This document shows, one piece after another, positions 15,394 to 22,334 of a stretch of 22,334 nucleotides of DNA. The notes beneath the pieces were generated by a model. It made no database searches. It was not told the DNA's origin and saw nothing but the letters and a program-made list of their open reading frames with translations. Each line of letters begins with the position of its first letter. The first letter of the stretch is position 1. Location of the stretch: NCBI GenBank assembly GCA_025056955.1, contig JANWYL010000015.1, forward strand, positions 1 to 22,334, read 5' to 3'. A program made the position numbers and the translations under genes. Origin of the DNA: Sandaracinaceae bacterium (lineage in GTDB: Bacteria; Myxococcota_A; Polyangia; Polyangiales; Sandaracinaceae).

Positions 15394-16665
15394 TCAAAAG
15401 ACCTCTCGAAACCACGCCCCGATGCGTTGGGCCCAACTGAGCTGGGGGGTGCTTGGCTTTGGACTCGTTTCAACAGCTGCTGTTGGCACCTCCTCCGCGC
15501 GGATCTTCGCTGCTCCATACTTCACGAGGCCCACTCCTGTTGCGTAAGCAGGGCCACGCACGACATCCACGAGCCCACCCACTCCTGTCGGGACCCCTTT
15601 TCTAACGGGAAGGCCAAGCACTTGCTCTGCAAGCTCTGCAATTCCCTCAAGCTGGGTGCTTCCTCCGGTGATGACGACCCCGCCTCCCAAAAGGTTGAGA
15701 AAGCCAGCTTGTTCGAGGGTATAGCCGATTGCTTGGAAGAGTTCTTCGAGGCGGGGCTCAATGATGCTGCACAACTCTTGTCGTGTGAGTGTCCTTGGGG
15801 CCCGACCACCCACAGAAGGCACCTGGATGCGCTCCTCTGGATCCACCATGGTGGGACTTGCGCAGCCATGCTTGATTTTGAGACGCTCAGCCTCCGCAAT
15901 TGGCGTGCGCAAGCACTGAGCAATGTCGTTGGTGAGGTTATTCCCTCCAATCGGAATCACGCTCGTGTGCACAACCGCGCCATCGAGGTAGACGATGAGA
16001 TCGCTCGTCCCCCCTCCGATGTCGACAAGTGCCACGCCGATTTCTTTTTCATCCTCTTCAAGCACTGCTTGGGCACTGGCAAGGGGCTCAAGCACCACTT
16101 CAAGCACATGGAGCTGGGAGCGATCAGCGCATTTGATGATGTTCTGAACGCTCGCCGTCGCAGCAGTCACGATGTGAACGTGCGCCTGCAAGCGAACGCC
16201 ATTCATCCCAATCGGTTCCTTGATGCCCCCTTGGTTATCAACGATGTACTCCTGAGGCAGGACATGGATCACCTGCCGATCACTTGACAAGGGAATCGCT
16301 CGTGCCTGCTCGAGAACGCGGCGGACATCTTCTTGGTTGACTTCGCGGTTGGCAATTGCTGCCACCCCCTCTTTGTTCATCCCCTGAATGTGGCTCCCCG
16401 AAATCCCCGCATAAACAGAACGGATTTCCACCCCGGCCATGCTCTCAGCTTGCTCGATCGCTCCTCGAATCGCCTGGACAGTCGCATCGATGTTGACGAC
16501 CACACCCCTCCTTAGTCCTTTCGACGGAACAGCCCCAACACCAATGATATCGATTCCGTCTTCCGTGATTTCACCGACCACCACGCACACTTTGGTGGTG
16601 CCCAGATCCAAACCTGCGACGATCTCGCCATGTGTTCCGCTCAGGCTGCGTCCGATGCTCGTCAT
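15394..16665 (-). CDS. ftsA: Cell division protein FtsA
   Basis: FtsA is the actin-like protein that tethers FtsZ to the inner membrane and recruits later division proteins. The 423-residue product shows the phosphate-1 motif GLDLGTTKVCVVVGE near residue 20, the family-specific 1C domain region with SGSHIQGMN, the phosphate-2 motif VDIGGGTSDLIVY, and the adenosine motif VVITGGSTQLEGI. The last residues (LSWAQRIGAWFREVF) form the amphipathic membrane-targeting helix. The ATG at 16665 gives the usual N-terminus; an in-frame opening to 16734 would add 23 unlikely residues. Only a weak AAAGAG precedes the start. Unlike the common dcw layout, no ftsQ or mur gene lies upstream; a tRNA gene on the other strand does. 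ftsZ follows after 89 bases. Confidence 0.96.
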   Translation of the reverse strand: MTSIGRSLSGTHGEIVAGLDLGTTKVCVVVGEITEDGIDIIGVGAVPSKGLRRGVVVNIDATVQAIRGAIEQAESMAGVEIRSVYAGISGSHIQGMNKEGVAAIANREVNQEDVRRVLEQARAIPLSSDRQVIHVLPQEYIVDNQGGIKEPIGMNGVRLQAHVHIVTAATASVQNIIKCADRSQLHVLEVVLEPLASAQAVLEEDEKEIGVALVDIGGGTSDLIVYLDGAVVHTSVIPIGGNNLTNDIAQCLRTPIAEAERLKIKHGCASPTMVDPEERIQVPSVGGRAPRTLTRQELCSIIEPRLEELFQAIGYTLEQAGFLNLLGGGVVITGGSTQLEGIAELAEQVLGLPVRKGVPTGVGGLVDVVRGPAYATGVGLVKYGAAKIRAEEVPTAAVETSPKPSTPQLSWAQRIGAWFREVF

Positions 16666-16731
16666 GTTCAACTCTTTCGCCGACAAACGCACGCGACGAT
16701 TTGAGCCATAACCGCAAGCACCCGGTCTGCA

Positions 16732-16764
16732 CAAATTTTTTGCAAAGCCGATTCAAATTTTTGC
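16732..16764. repeat. Direct repeat CAAATTTTT(T)GC, 22 bases apart, upstream of ftsA
   Basis: Copies at 16732-16743 and 16754-16764 differ by one T and are offset by 22 bases, about two helical turns. They lie 67-100 bases upstream of the ftsA start and could be a paired protein-binding site, but no factor can be named. Confidence 0.45.
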
Positions 16765-16780
16765 CCTGATCAGCCATCGG

Positions 16781-16811
16781 GCGCTCAGGGACAGAAAAAT
16801 GTTCCAAGCGC
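16781..16811. other. Interrupted hairpin between ftsA and tRNA-Ser
   Basis: GCGCT-CA-GGGACA pairs with TGTTCC-A-AGCGC across a 6-base loop GAAAAA, giving 11 pairs with one G-T and a small internal loop. No T run follows on either strand. It lies 116 bases upstream of ftsA and 64 upstream of the tRNA. Confidence 0.5.
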
Positions 16812-16816
16812 ACCCC

Positions 16817-16845
16817 TTGCATCAGCGAAAGACACAAGTCAAAAT
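16817..16845 (+). promoter_or_regulatory. Possible promoter of tRNA-Ser
   Basis: TTGCAT (16817-16822) and CAAAAT (16840-16845) are separated by 17 bases. They match the sigma-70 consensus at three and four of six positions, and would start transcription about 20-25 bases before the tRNA. Confidence 0.35.
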
Positions 16846-16874
16846 TCAAAGTACTGCTTTTGCCCCAAATGCCA

Positions 16875-16960
16875 GGAGGGATGGCCGAGTGGTCGATGGC
16901 ACCGGTCTTGAAAACCGGAGTGGCGTTTCGCCACCGTGGGTTCGAATCCCACTCCCTCCG
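16875..16960 (+). tRNA. tRNA-Ser (anticodon UGA)
   Basis: The acceptor stem is GGAGGGA (16875-16881) with TCCCTCC (16953-16959) and discriminator G at 16960. The anticodon stem CCGGT/ACCGG holds the loop CTTGAAA with anticodon TGA at 16909-16911. The long variable arm GTGGCG-TTT-CGCCAC marks a class II tRNA, and the T loop reads TTCGAAT. The 3' CCA is not encoded, as TTA follows. It reads UCA and other UCN codons. It stands alone between ftsA and the phosphoesterase gene, with no integrase beside it. Confidence 0.97.
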
Positions 16961-16989
16961 TTACACTGGCAAATTAAAGCCCAAAGAGT

Positions 16990-17715
16990 TCAAGCACAAG
17001 GAGAAGGAATTGGAATGTTTATAGGTGGGGGCAAAAAACTGGGCTTTGGCACAGAAAGATCGTAGAGCTGCATGCTCCCTCTGCGGAGATCCACAATGCC
17101 AAAGCAGGGGTCATCGTCTCGCTTGAGTGTTCCTGGATTGATCACTGCGATCGAAGCGATTGAGCGAACCATCGCTTTGTGGGTATGCCCAAGCGCAACG
17201 ATGGCGTATTTTTGAGCGCTCAGAATGCGCTGCCATGCTGGAAGCCGCATGACTTGGCTCTCCGGCATCGCCGGGTCAATCGAGGCCATGTCTTCATCTC
17301 CAACTCCATGGCAAAGAAGCATCCACCCCCACAGGGTCCAAAACTCAACAAGGGGGGGCCAAAGGCCGACAATCCGGGCCACCGCAGGAAAGTCCGCACG
17401 GTGATGGACCAATTCGAGATGCCTCATCTCATCTCTCAAAAACCACCTGTCGTGATTGCCACGCACGACGATGACCTTCTTCGATTCAAGCAAGGTCACG
17501 GTACGGGCCAGGTCGCCATGGCCATCGCATACATCGCCCACACAAAGCACACGCTCCACCCCCTCTTTTTCAGCGATTTCAATCGCTGCTTCCAAGCGCT
17601 CATCTTCAGCGTGCACATCCCCAATCAGGGCAAAGCGCGCAAGGGGCTCAAGCACTGAGCCAGGACCTTTGACAATCCGAGGCGTGTCCTCGGGATGCCA
17701 CGCAAATTCGGCCAT
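16990..17715 (-). CDS. Calcineurin-like metallophosphoesterase
   Basis: The 241-residue product is a dinuclear metallophosphoesterase of the YfcE/MJ0936-like type. Metal ligand motifs appear in order: GDVHAE (Asp 33, His 35), GDVCDG (Asp 61), GNHD (Asn 87, His 88), a LLCHG histidine and GHTH near the C-terminus, followed by NPGTL. All are intact, so activity is expected; the substrate cannot be predicted. The first 27 residues before the fold are an unusual extension. It begins 9 bases after the stop of the membrane protein gene at 17725-18771 on the same strand, so the two are likely one operon. The stop lies 29 bases from the end of the oppositely oriented tRNA-Ser. Confidence 0.9.
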   Translation of the reverse strand: MAEFAWHPEDTPRIVKGPGSVLEPLARFALIGDVHAEDERLEAAIEIAEKEGVERVLCVGDVCDGHGDLARTVTLLESKKVIVVRGNHDRWFLRDEMRHLELVHHRADFPAVARIVGLWPPLVEFWTLWGWMLLCHGVGDEDMASIDPAMPESQVMRLPAWQRILSAQKYAIVALGHTHKAMVRSIASIAVINPGTLKRDDDPCFGIVDLRRGSMQLYDLSVPKPSFLPPPINIPIPSPCA

Positions 17716-17724
17716 TCCTTCATC

Positions 17725-18771
17725 CTAGGCATAGGCGTGGAGGATCACAAGCGAAAGCACGAACCCAAAGAGGGCCAACACCTCTAGGAAGCGCACCGCA
17801 AAGCGAAGGCGTCCAAGCCAAAGATTGGGGTGCCCATTGAGGTGTCTACCGAGTTGGAGGCGGGCGTCGTCTCGATAGCCCTCTCCCTGCCCCTCGACGG
17901 AAAGGACCGTAAGCCATGTTCCGAGGGGAATCTCTTCAGGCACAGCCACTGCCCGCCCGTCCTCGAGCATGCCCAGGCCTTTTCTGTCCACCCGGATGGC
18001 ACGGGCCAAGGAATGGACACGAACAAATAAGCGACGCAAAAGCATTGCGATCAAAAGAAGCACAATCCCCCCCACAATTCCTCCGATGATCCAATTGAAA
18101 GCAGGCGATTTTTTCAATGGCCCACGAACCCCAATCAGCCTCAATGTGAACCAATCGTACATGCATTTTGTGAGTTCATTCTCCCCTTTGATTTGAACCA
18201 AAAGGGTCGACCCCTTTCGAAAGACATCGACCTCCCACCCCCTCTTTGTCGGGGAAAGTTGACACATGTGATACGCCCCTTCTGTCTTGCCCAAAGTTTT
18301 TCCGCCCCATTCTGATCGCTCAAGATGGAGCTTCCCTATGGCAACCCCTTCTGGCAAGCGCGACACATCGTAAACCACTTCAACTGCCCCTTGGCTCCAC
18401 CCAAGGCGTTGCCTTCCCATCATTTCGGTGGGATGAATGACAAAATGATGCACTTTTTTGCGTTTCTCATCCAATCCCTCGGCGTTGCCCCATGCCTTTG
18501 TGGCAAAATTCGCACATGCAAAGAGCCCAAGCGCCCATGCGATCCGTGAAATCCATGGACCAGGCAAGACCACTTTGCGCCTTTCCACCGGAATACGCCC
18601 CCAACCCTTGAACCTTACGAATGGAAAGAAAAAAAAGAAAAAGAAGGGAAAAAAGCCTCTTCTCTCTTCCGCCTCGACCAGCCAATTTAGGGCACGCTCT
18701 CCCAAAACCAAAAGCCCAAAAAGGAGCAGCACGATTCCGACTTCCTTGAAAATTGCACCCCTGCCGTGCAT
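17725..18771 (-). CDS. Unrecognised membrane protein with predicted periplasmic and cytoplasmic domains
   Basis: I do not recognise this 348-residue protein. Hydropathy suggests membrane helices at about residues 10-25, 75-90, 225-247 and 324-346. Residues about 92-222 look like a soluble beta-rich domain that may be extracytoplasmic, with VVYDVSRLPEGVAIGKLHLE resembling a jelly-roll-like strand pattern. Residues 250-320 are basic and soluble. A striking stretch at 40-51 contains seven Phe in a row flanked by Pro, encoded by a T-rich tract. Codon use resembles the neighbours and the opposite strand offers nothing better, so it is probably a real gene. It lies 9 bases before the phosphoesterase gene. 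Its ATG has no Shine-Dalgarno sequence; TCTAAT lies 8 bases upstream. Confidence 0.7.
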   Translation of the reverse strand: MHGRGAIFKEVGIVLLLFGLLVLGERALNWLVEAEERRGFFPFFFFFFFPFVRFKGWGRIPVERRKVVLPGPWISRIAWALGLFACANFATKAWGNAEGLDEKRKKVHHFVIHPTEMMGRQRLGWSQGAVEVVYDVSRLPEGVAIGKLHLERSEWGGKTLGKTEGAYHMCQLSPTKRGWEVDVFRKGSTLLVQIKGENELTKCMYDWFTLRLIGVRGPLKKSPAFNWIIGGIVGGIVLLLIAMLLRRLFVRVHSLARAIRVDRKGLGMLEDGRAVAVPEEIPLGTWLTVLSVEGQGEGYRDDARLQLGRHLNGHPNLWLGRLRFAVRFLEVLALFGFVLSLVILHAYA

Positions 18772-18867
18772 GGCTTCAAATTAGACACTGCGTAAGGCAA
18801 AAATCTTTGCAAGTCGATGCTTCCTCGCATTTGTTGCACTCATTTGCTTTGATGCCTTCGGCTTTGG

Positions 18868-19968
18868 ATGATTGGACCGATGCCTAACATGCCGCCTCCC
18901 GATCCAGAACTCGAAGCCCGAGTGCTTCGACGCATTGCCCAAGAGTATAAGTGGCAAAATATCACCCTATTTGATGGCAAGTTAACACCACCCGTTTTTG
19001 CCCTCACCGATCACACCTCTCAGCTTGGGAGCTGGCAGCGCATTGGACGCAGACTCACCCTCTCGCGCCTTCTCGTCTTCGAGCGCAAGTGGCTCGAAGT
19101 GGTCGAGGTGCTCAAGCATGAGATGGCCCACCAGTTTGTCGATGAAGTGCTTGGAGTGCACGACGAGACGGCACACGGGCCAACTTTTGCGCAAGTGTGC
19201 AAGGAGCGTGGGATTGACCCTCGCGCGACAGGGGCCATCCAGATCAAAGAAGACGAGGCCTATTTGCGCATTGTCGAGCGCATCCACAAGCTTCTTGCCC
19301 TTGCTGGCTCAAGCGAGCGCCATGAGGCCGAGCTCGCCATGCGCAAAGCGCACGAGCTCATGTTGAGGTACAACATCGATGCCCTCAAAGGCGGCTCCTC
19401 AAGCTACGCGATTGCTCAACTTGGAGATCCAAACAAAAAGCGGAGCAACGTTGAGCGGGAAATCGTTGCTCTCCTTACGCGCTACTTTTTCGTTGAAGCC
19501 ATTGAAGTGCCCGCATACGCTCCAAAAACAGGGAGGGAGGGGAGTGTGTTTGAAATCTGCGGCACTCCCCAAAATGTCGCCATGGCTGAGCATGTGTTCT
19601 CTTTTCTCAGCTCCACAGCAGAGCGGCTTTGGCAAGAGGTGCGGAAAGAACGCAAGCTTGATCGCAAAGAAAGGCTACCCTTTCAGATGGGTGTGATTCG
19701 CGGTTTTGCCGAAAAACTTGAGGCCGAACGCCAAGCCTTGCGAGGAAGCGGCCTCGTGTGGGTCAAAGATGGGAGTCTAGAAGCCTTTCGACAAGCTCGC
19801 CACCCACGCGTGCGCCAAAAGTTTCACCGCATGCGGATCAGCGAAGGGCACCGCCTTGGAAAAGAAGCGGGCCGCGCAATCATCCTCCACAAGCCCATCG
19901 AATCGAAAGGTAGCTCGTTGAATCCCTTGCTCCTTCCGGCAGGAGCTCAAAAACCGAGCAACCGCTAA
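18868..19968 (+). CDS. SprT-like zinc metalloprotease domain fused to DUF2786
   Basis: The 366-residue soluble protein starts with a SprT-like domain (about residues 15-125). It has the zinc motif HEMAH (His 84, Glu 85, His 88) and a third ligand, His 103, in the HGPTF stretch, the arrangement seen in SprT and SPRTN-type proteases. The region before it (ITLFDGKLTPPVFALTD) also fits the family. A DUF2786 helical module follows at about 134-172 (RIHKLLALAGSSERHEAELAMRKAHELMLRYNID). Residues 195-345 form the region that often accompanies DUF2786, with a second mixed fold and a basic tail. SPRTN degrades DNA-protein crosslinks in eukaryotes; a bacterial role of that sort here is inference only. 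ATG 18868 has no clear Shine-Dalgarno sequence; in-frame ATGs at residues 5 and 8 are alternatives. The gene lies divergent from the membrane protein gene, 96 bases away. Confidence 0.88.
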   Translation: MIGPMPNMPPPDPELEARVLRRIAQEYKWQNITLFDGKLTPPVFALTDHTSQLGSWQRIGRRLTLSRLLVFERKWLEVVEVLKHEMAHQFVDEVLGVHDETAHGPTFAQVCKERGIDPRATGAIQIKEDEAYLRIVERIHKLLALAGSSERHEAELAMRKAHELMLRYNIDALKGGSSSYAIAQLGDPNKKRSNVEREIVALLTRYFFVEAIEVPAYAPKTGREGSVFEICGTPQNVAMAEHVFSFLSSTAERLWQEVRKERKLDRKERLPFQMGVIRGFAEKLEAERQALRGSGLVWVKDGSLEAFRQARHPRVRQKFHRMRISEGHRLGKEAGRAIILHKPIESKGSSLNPLLLPAGAQKPSNR

Positions 19969-19970
19969 GA

Positions 19971-19999
19971 TCGAAAAACGAAAGGCTTTTTGCTAGCCT
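19971..19999 (+). promoter_or_regulatory. Possible promoter for a leaderless transcript of the radical SAM gene
   Basis: TCGAAA (19971-19976) and TAGCCT (19994-19999) are 17 bases apart. The -10-like hexamer ends 6 bases before ATG 20006, so transcription would start about at the ATG. There is no Shine-Dalgarno sequence. Confidence 0.3.
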
Positions 20000-20001
20000 T
20001 T
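19981..20001 (+). other. Hairpin directly before the radical SAM gene
   Basis: AAAGGCT (19981-19987) and AGCCTTT (19995-20001) form a perfect 7-bp stem with a 7-base loop. It begins 12 bases after the SprT-like gene stop and ends 4 bases before the next ATG. It overlaps the proposed -10 element, so it may be chance symmetry, an operator, or a weak terminator of the upstream gene. Confidence 0.4.
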
Positions 20002-20005
20002 GGTT

Positions 20006-22334
20006 ATGAGCTTGCCTCCAAAGCCTCCTTCCTTTGCCGAGCATCCATACGCTGCCTTCCTTGATCGGGTGGAAAAGCCCGCGCGCTACGTGGGCGGGGA
20101 GTACGGCCAAGTCCGAAAGCCATGGGATTCCGTCGATTGCCGTTTTTGCCTGGCTTTCCCTGACGTCTATGAAGTCGGAATGAGCCACCTTGGCTACAAA
20201 ATCCTCTACAGCATTTTGAATCGCCACGAGCGCATCCTGGCCGAGCGGGCCTACGCGCCATGGTTTGACATGGAAGCCGAGCTCCGAGCCCACAACGAGC
20301 CCCTGCGTTCTCTCGAGTCAGGAAAGCCCCTTTTCGAATTCGATATCGTTGGCTTTTCCCTCCAATACGAACTCACCTACACGAATGTCCTCCTCATGCT
20401 TGAGCTTGGAGGCATCCCGCTCCGAAGCGAGGACAGGGGAGAGAAAGACCCTCTGGTTGTGGTGGGCGGCCCAGTCGCCACCCACGCCGAACCCCTCGCT
20501 CCTTTTTTTGATTGCGCGGTGATTGGGGATGGTGAAGAGAAAGCAGTCGAGCTTGCGATTCGCTGGGTCGAACTCAAAAAGCAAGGCCTAAGCCGCCAAG
20601 AGCGCTTGCGCATGCTTGCAGAAATCGAGGGGATCTACGTCCCCTCGCTTTACGATACCCAAATCGAAGAGCTCACCGGGATGAGGGTGATCCGCCCCCC
20701 TGAAGATCCGCGAATTCCCTTCCCCATCCGACGCACCTTCGTCCCAGACCTGTCCAAATACCCATTTCCTGCGGATGGCCCAGTGAGCGCCACAGAGAGC
20801 GTCTTCGATCGGGTTTCTATCGAAATCGCCCGGGGATGCACTGAGGGCTGCCGCTTTTGCCAAGCAGGGATGATCTATCGCCCCGTTCGCGAGCGCTCTC
20901 CTCAAAGCATCCTTGAGACAGTTTCCAAGGCAATTTGCGAGGGGGGCTATGACGAAGTGTCCTTGACCAGCCTTTCGACTGCGGACTACAGCGCCATCAA
21001 TCCCCTGATCAAGGCCCTCGTCAAGCAGCTCGAAGGTGATCGGGTGGCGATCAGTGTTTCGAGCTTGCGCGCCTATGGGCTTTCAGAAGACCTCCTCGAC
21101 GAAATCCGCAAGGTGCGTGCGACGGGGCTCACCTTTGCTCCCGAGGCAGGCAGCCAAAGGATGCGGGATGTGATCAACAAAAACATCACCGAAGAACAAC
21201 TTCTCACCACAGCAGAGCGCGTCTTCTCGAGGGGGTGGACCAAAATGAAGCTCTATTTCATGATTGGCCTCCCCACCGAAGAAGAAGAAGACGTAAGGGC
21301 AATTGTACGCACCGCGGCCCGCATGCGGGACATTGGCTACCGCTACCACAAAGGCCGGGTCGAAGTCACAGCAAGCTGTTCCATCCACGTGCCAAAACCC
21401 CACACGCCTTTTCAGTGGTGTGCGATGGACTCAAAAGAACTTGTGACCATCAAAAAAAGGTGGCTTGAGGAGGAGGCCCGTGCCCATGGCATTCGCCTGA
21501 AGCTTCACCCAACCGATGCGAGCTGGCTTGAAGGCGTTTTCGCCCGAGGGGATCGCAGCTTGGCAAAGGTGCTCGAAATCGCTTATCGCTTAGGGGCTCG
21601 TTTCGACTCGTGGGAAGAGCGCTTCCAGTGGTCGATTTGGGCCCAGGCCTTTGAGCAGGCAGGAGTGGATCCCTCGCCTTTTCTTGGGACCATTCCAGTG
21701 AATGCCCGCCTTCCTTGGGATCATATCGACGTGGGCCTCGAGGATGGCTTTTTGCTCCGCGAGTACCGGAAAGCCCTGCAAAACCGCCTCTCTCCGCCAT
21801 GTGGCAAAGTGGCAGGCTCCCTGGTTCATCCAACCAATGTGCGCGATGCCGAGCGCGAAAAACGCAGGCTCGTTTGTTACGATTGTGGAATTGCCTGCGA
21901 TTTGAATGCGATGCGAAAAGATCGCATCGATTTTTTGCGTTCGCTTGGCGCAATCGAGCCCCCACCTCCGCCCAGCAAGGCCCAGGCAGAACCAGCTCCC
22001 TCACCTTCTTCTCCTCGTGCACTTCGGCGGCTCCGCCTTGGCTATCGAAAGATAGGCCGTGGAGCTTACCGAAGCCATCTCGATCTGGTGCGGATTCTTC
22101 CTCGGATCTTCCGCCGCGCAAAGCTCCCCCTCGCCTACACCCAGGGCTACCATCCCAAGCCCGATCTCACCCTTGGCCCTGCCCTCTCTTTGGGCATAGG
22201 AAGCCTGAGCGAATACCTCGACATCAAGCTCGATGCCCAAGCCCCCTTTTCGCTTGAGGGGCTCGCCGAGCGCCTCAATGCGGTGAGCGAAGCAGATCTT
22301 GAGTTTTTCGGTGCAGTTGAGCTCGGTCCAAACG
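20006..22334 (+). CDS. TIGR03960-type B12-binding-like radical SAM protein fused to DUF2344 (runs off window end)
   Basis: The frame stays open for 776 codons to the last base, so the 3' end lies outside the window. The N-terminal part (about 35-210) resembles the cobalamin-binding-like domain of this family, with FPDVYEVGMSHLGYKILY, FDIVGFSLQYELTYTNVL and VVGGPVATHAEP. The radical SAM core has the cluster motif CTEGCRFC (Cys 278, 282, 285), followed by SLSTADYSAI and FAPEAGSQRMR. A later cysteine cluster (CYDCGIAC) closes the TIGR03960 region. From about residue 672 a DUF2344 (TIGR03936) domain begins with RLGYRKIGRGAYRSHLDL and YTQGYHPKPDLTLGPALSLG. This fusion is known in several phyla. 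The substrate is not established; in many genomes the gene lies near rng or ribosomal genes, suggesting an RNA or ribosome link, but nothing here tests that. Confidence 0.93.
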   Translation, partial: MSLPPKPPSFAEHPYAAFLDRVEKPARYVGGEYGQVRKPWDSVDCRFCLAFPDVYEVGMSHLGYKILYSILNRHERILAERAYAPWFDMEAELRAHNEPLRSLESGKPLFEFDIVGFSLQYELTYTNVLLMLELGGIPLRSEDRGEKDPLVVVGGPVATHAEPLAPFFDCAVIGDGEEKAVELAIRWVELKKQGLSRQERLRMLAEIEGIYVPSLYDTQIEELTGMRVIRPPEDPRIPFPIRRTFVPDLSKYPFPADGPVSATESVFDRVSIEIARGCTEGCRFCQAGMIYRPVRERSPQSILETVSKAICEGGYDEVSLTSLSTADYSAINPLIKALVKQLEGDRVAISVSSLRAYGLSEDLLDEIRKVRATGLTFAPEAGSQRMRDVINKNITEEQLLTTAERVFSRGWTKMKLYFMIGLPTEEEEDVRAIVRTAARMRDIGYRYHKGRVEVTASCSIHVPKPHTPFQWCAMDSKELVTIKKRWLEEEARAHGIRLKLHPTDASWLEGVFARGDRSLAKVLEIAYRLGARFDSWEERFQWSIWAQAFEQAGVDPSPFLGTIPVNARLPWDHIDVGLEDGFLLREYRKALQNRLSPPCGKVAGSLVHPTNVRDAEREKRRLVCYDCGIACDLNAMRKDRIDFLRSLGAIEPPPPPSKAQAEPAPSPSSPRALRRLRLGYRKIGRGAYRSHLDLVRILPRIFRRAKLPLAYTQGYHPKPDLTLGPALSLGIGSLSEYLDIKLDAQAPFSLEGLAERLNAVSEADLEFFGAVELGPN

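Noticed and set aside
15322..16287. 321-codon plus-strand frame opposite ftsA
   Set aside because: It overlaps a complete FtsA on the other strand and shows no domain or ribosome binding site.
16875..16960. tRNA-Ser as an integration site
   Set aside because: No integrase, flanking direct repeat of the tRNA 3' end, or foreign gene block is visible beside it.

Overview
The window looks like the chromosome of a Gram-negative bacterium of the former Deltaproteobacteria, most likely Myxococcota or a close relative. This is inferred from the protein mix: a Hanks-type Ser/Thr kinase with a cytoplasmic coiled coil, a multihaem cytochrome fused to TPRs, a stand-alone GspE N-terminal domain protein, and a TIGR03960-type radical SAM protein fused to DUF2344. 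No rRNA is present to settle the taxonomy. The sequence is gene-dense, moderately GC-rich by eye, and shows no insertion sequence, prophage, integrase or CRISPR array.

Layout, left to right. Bases 1-564 (+) hold the 3' part of hemW. Bases 710-2962 (+) encode an exported five-haem cytochrome with a TPR tail. Bases 3003-3629 (+) encode a GspE N-terminal domain protein. Bases 3707-8239 (+) form a cell-elongation operon, mreC-mreD-mrdA(PBP2)-rodA, tightly packed with 4-base overlaps; mrdA is broken into two frames at a run of seven G. Bases 8364-10559 (+) encode an Slt70-like lytic transglycosylase and 10662-12182 (+) a Ppx/GppA phosphatase. Facing these on the minus strand are a Ser/Thr kinase (12206-13939), ftsZ (14027-15304) and ftsA (15394-16665), read ftsA-ftsZ-kinase. 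A tRNA-Ser(UGA) lies at 16875-16960 (+). Then come a minus-strand pair, an unrecognised membrane protein (17725-18771) and a metallophosphoesterase (16990-17715). The right end has, on the plus strand, a SprT-like/DUF2786 protein (18868-19968) and the radical SAM protein (20006 to beyond the window end).

Functionally the centre of the window is cell-wall growth and division. MreC, MreD, PBP2 and RodA build the lateral wall and the lytic transglycosylase trims it. FtsA and FtsZ form the division ring, and the kinase gene downstream of ftsZ is a candidate regulator. No other dcw-cluster gene (ftsQ, mur genes) is next to ftsA.

The most noteworthy anomaly is the split PBP2: the catalytic serine is in one frame and the SxN and KTG motifs in the next. 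An assembly error, a true lesion and slippage at the G7 tract are all possible. A second possible frame problem lies at the start of the Ppx/GppA gene. I did not find convincing evidence of a wholly new system. The best leads are the coiled-coil kinase beside ftsAZ, the pentahaem-TPR protein, the unknown membrane protein paired with a phosphoesterase, and a set of starts without Shine-Dalgarno sequences that sit right after -10-like hexamers.
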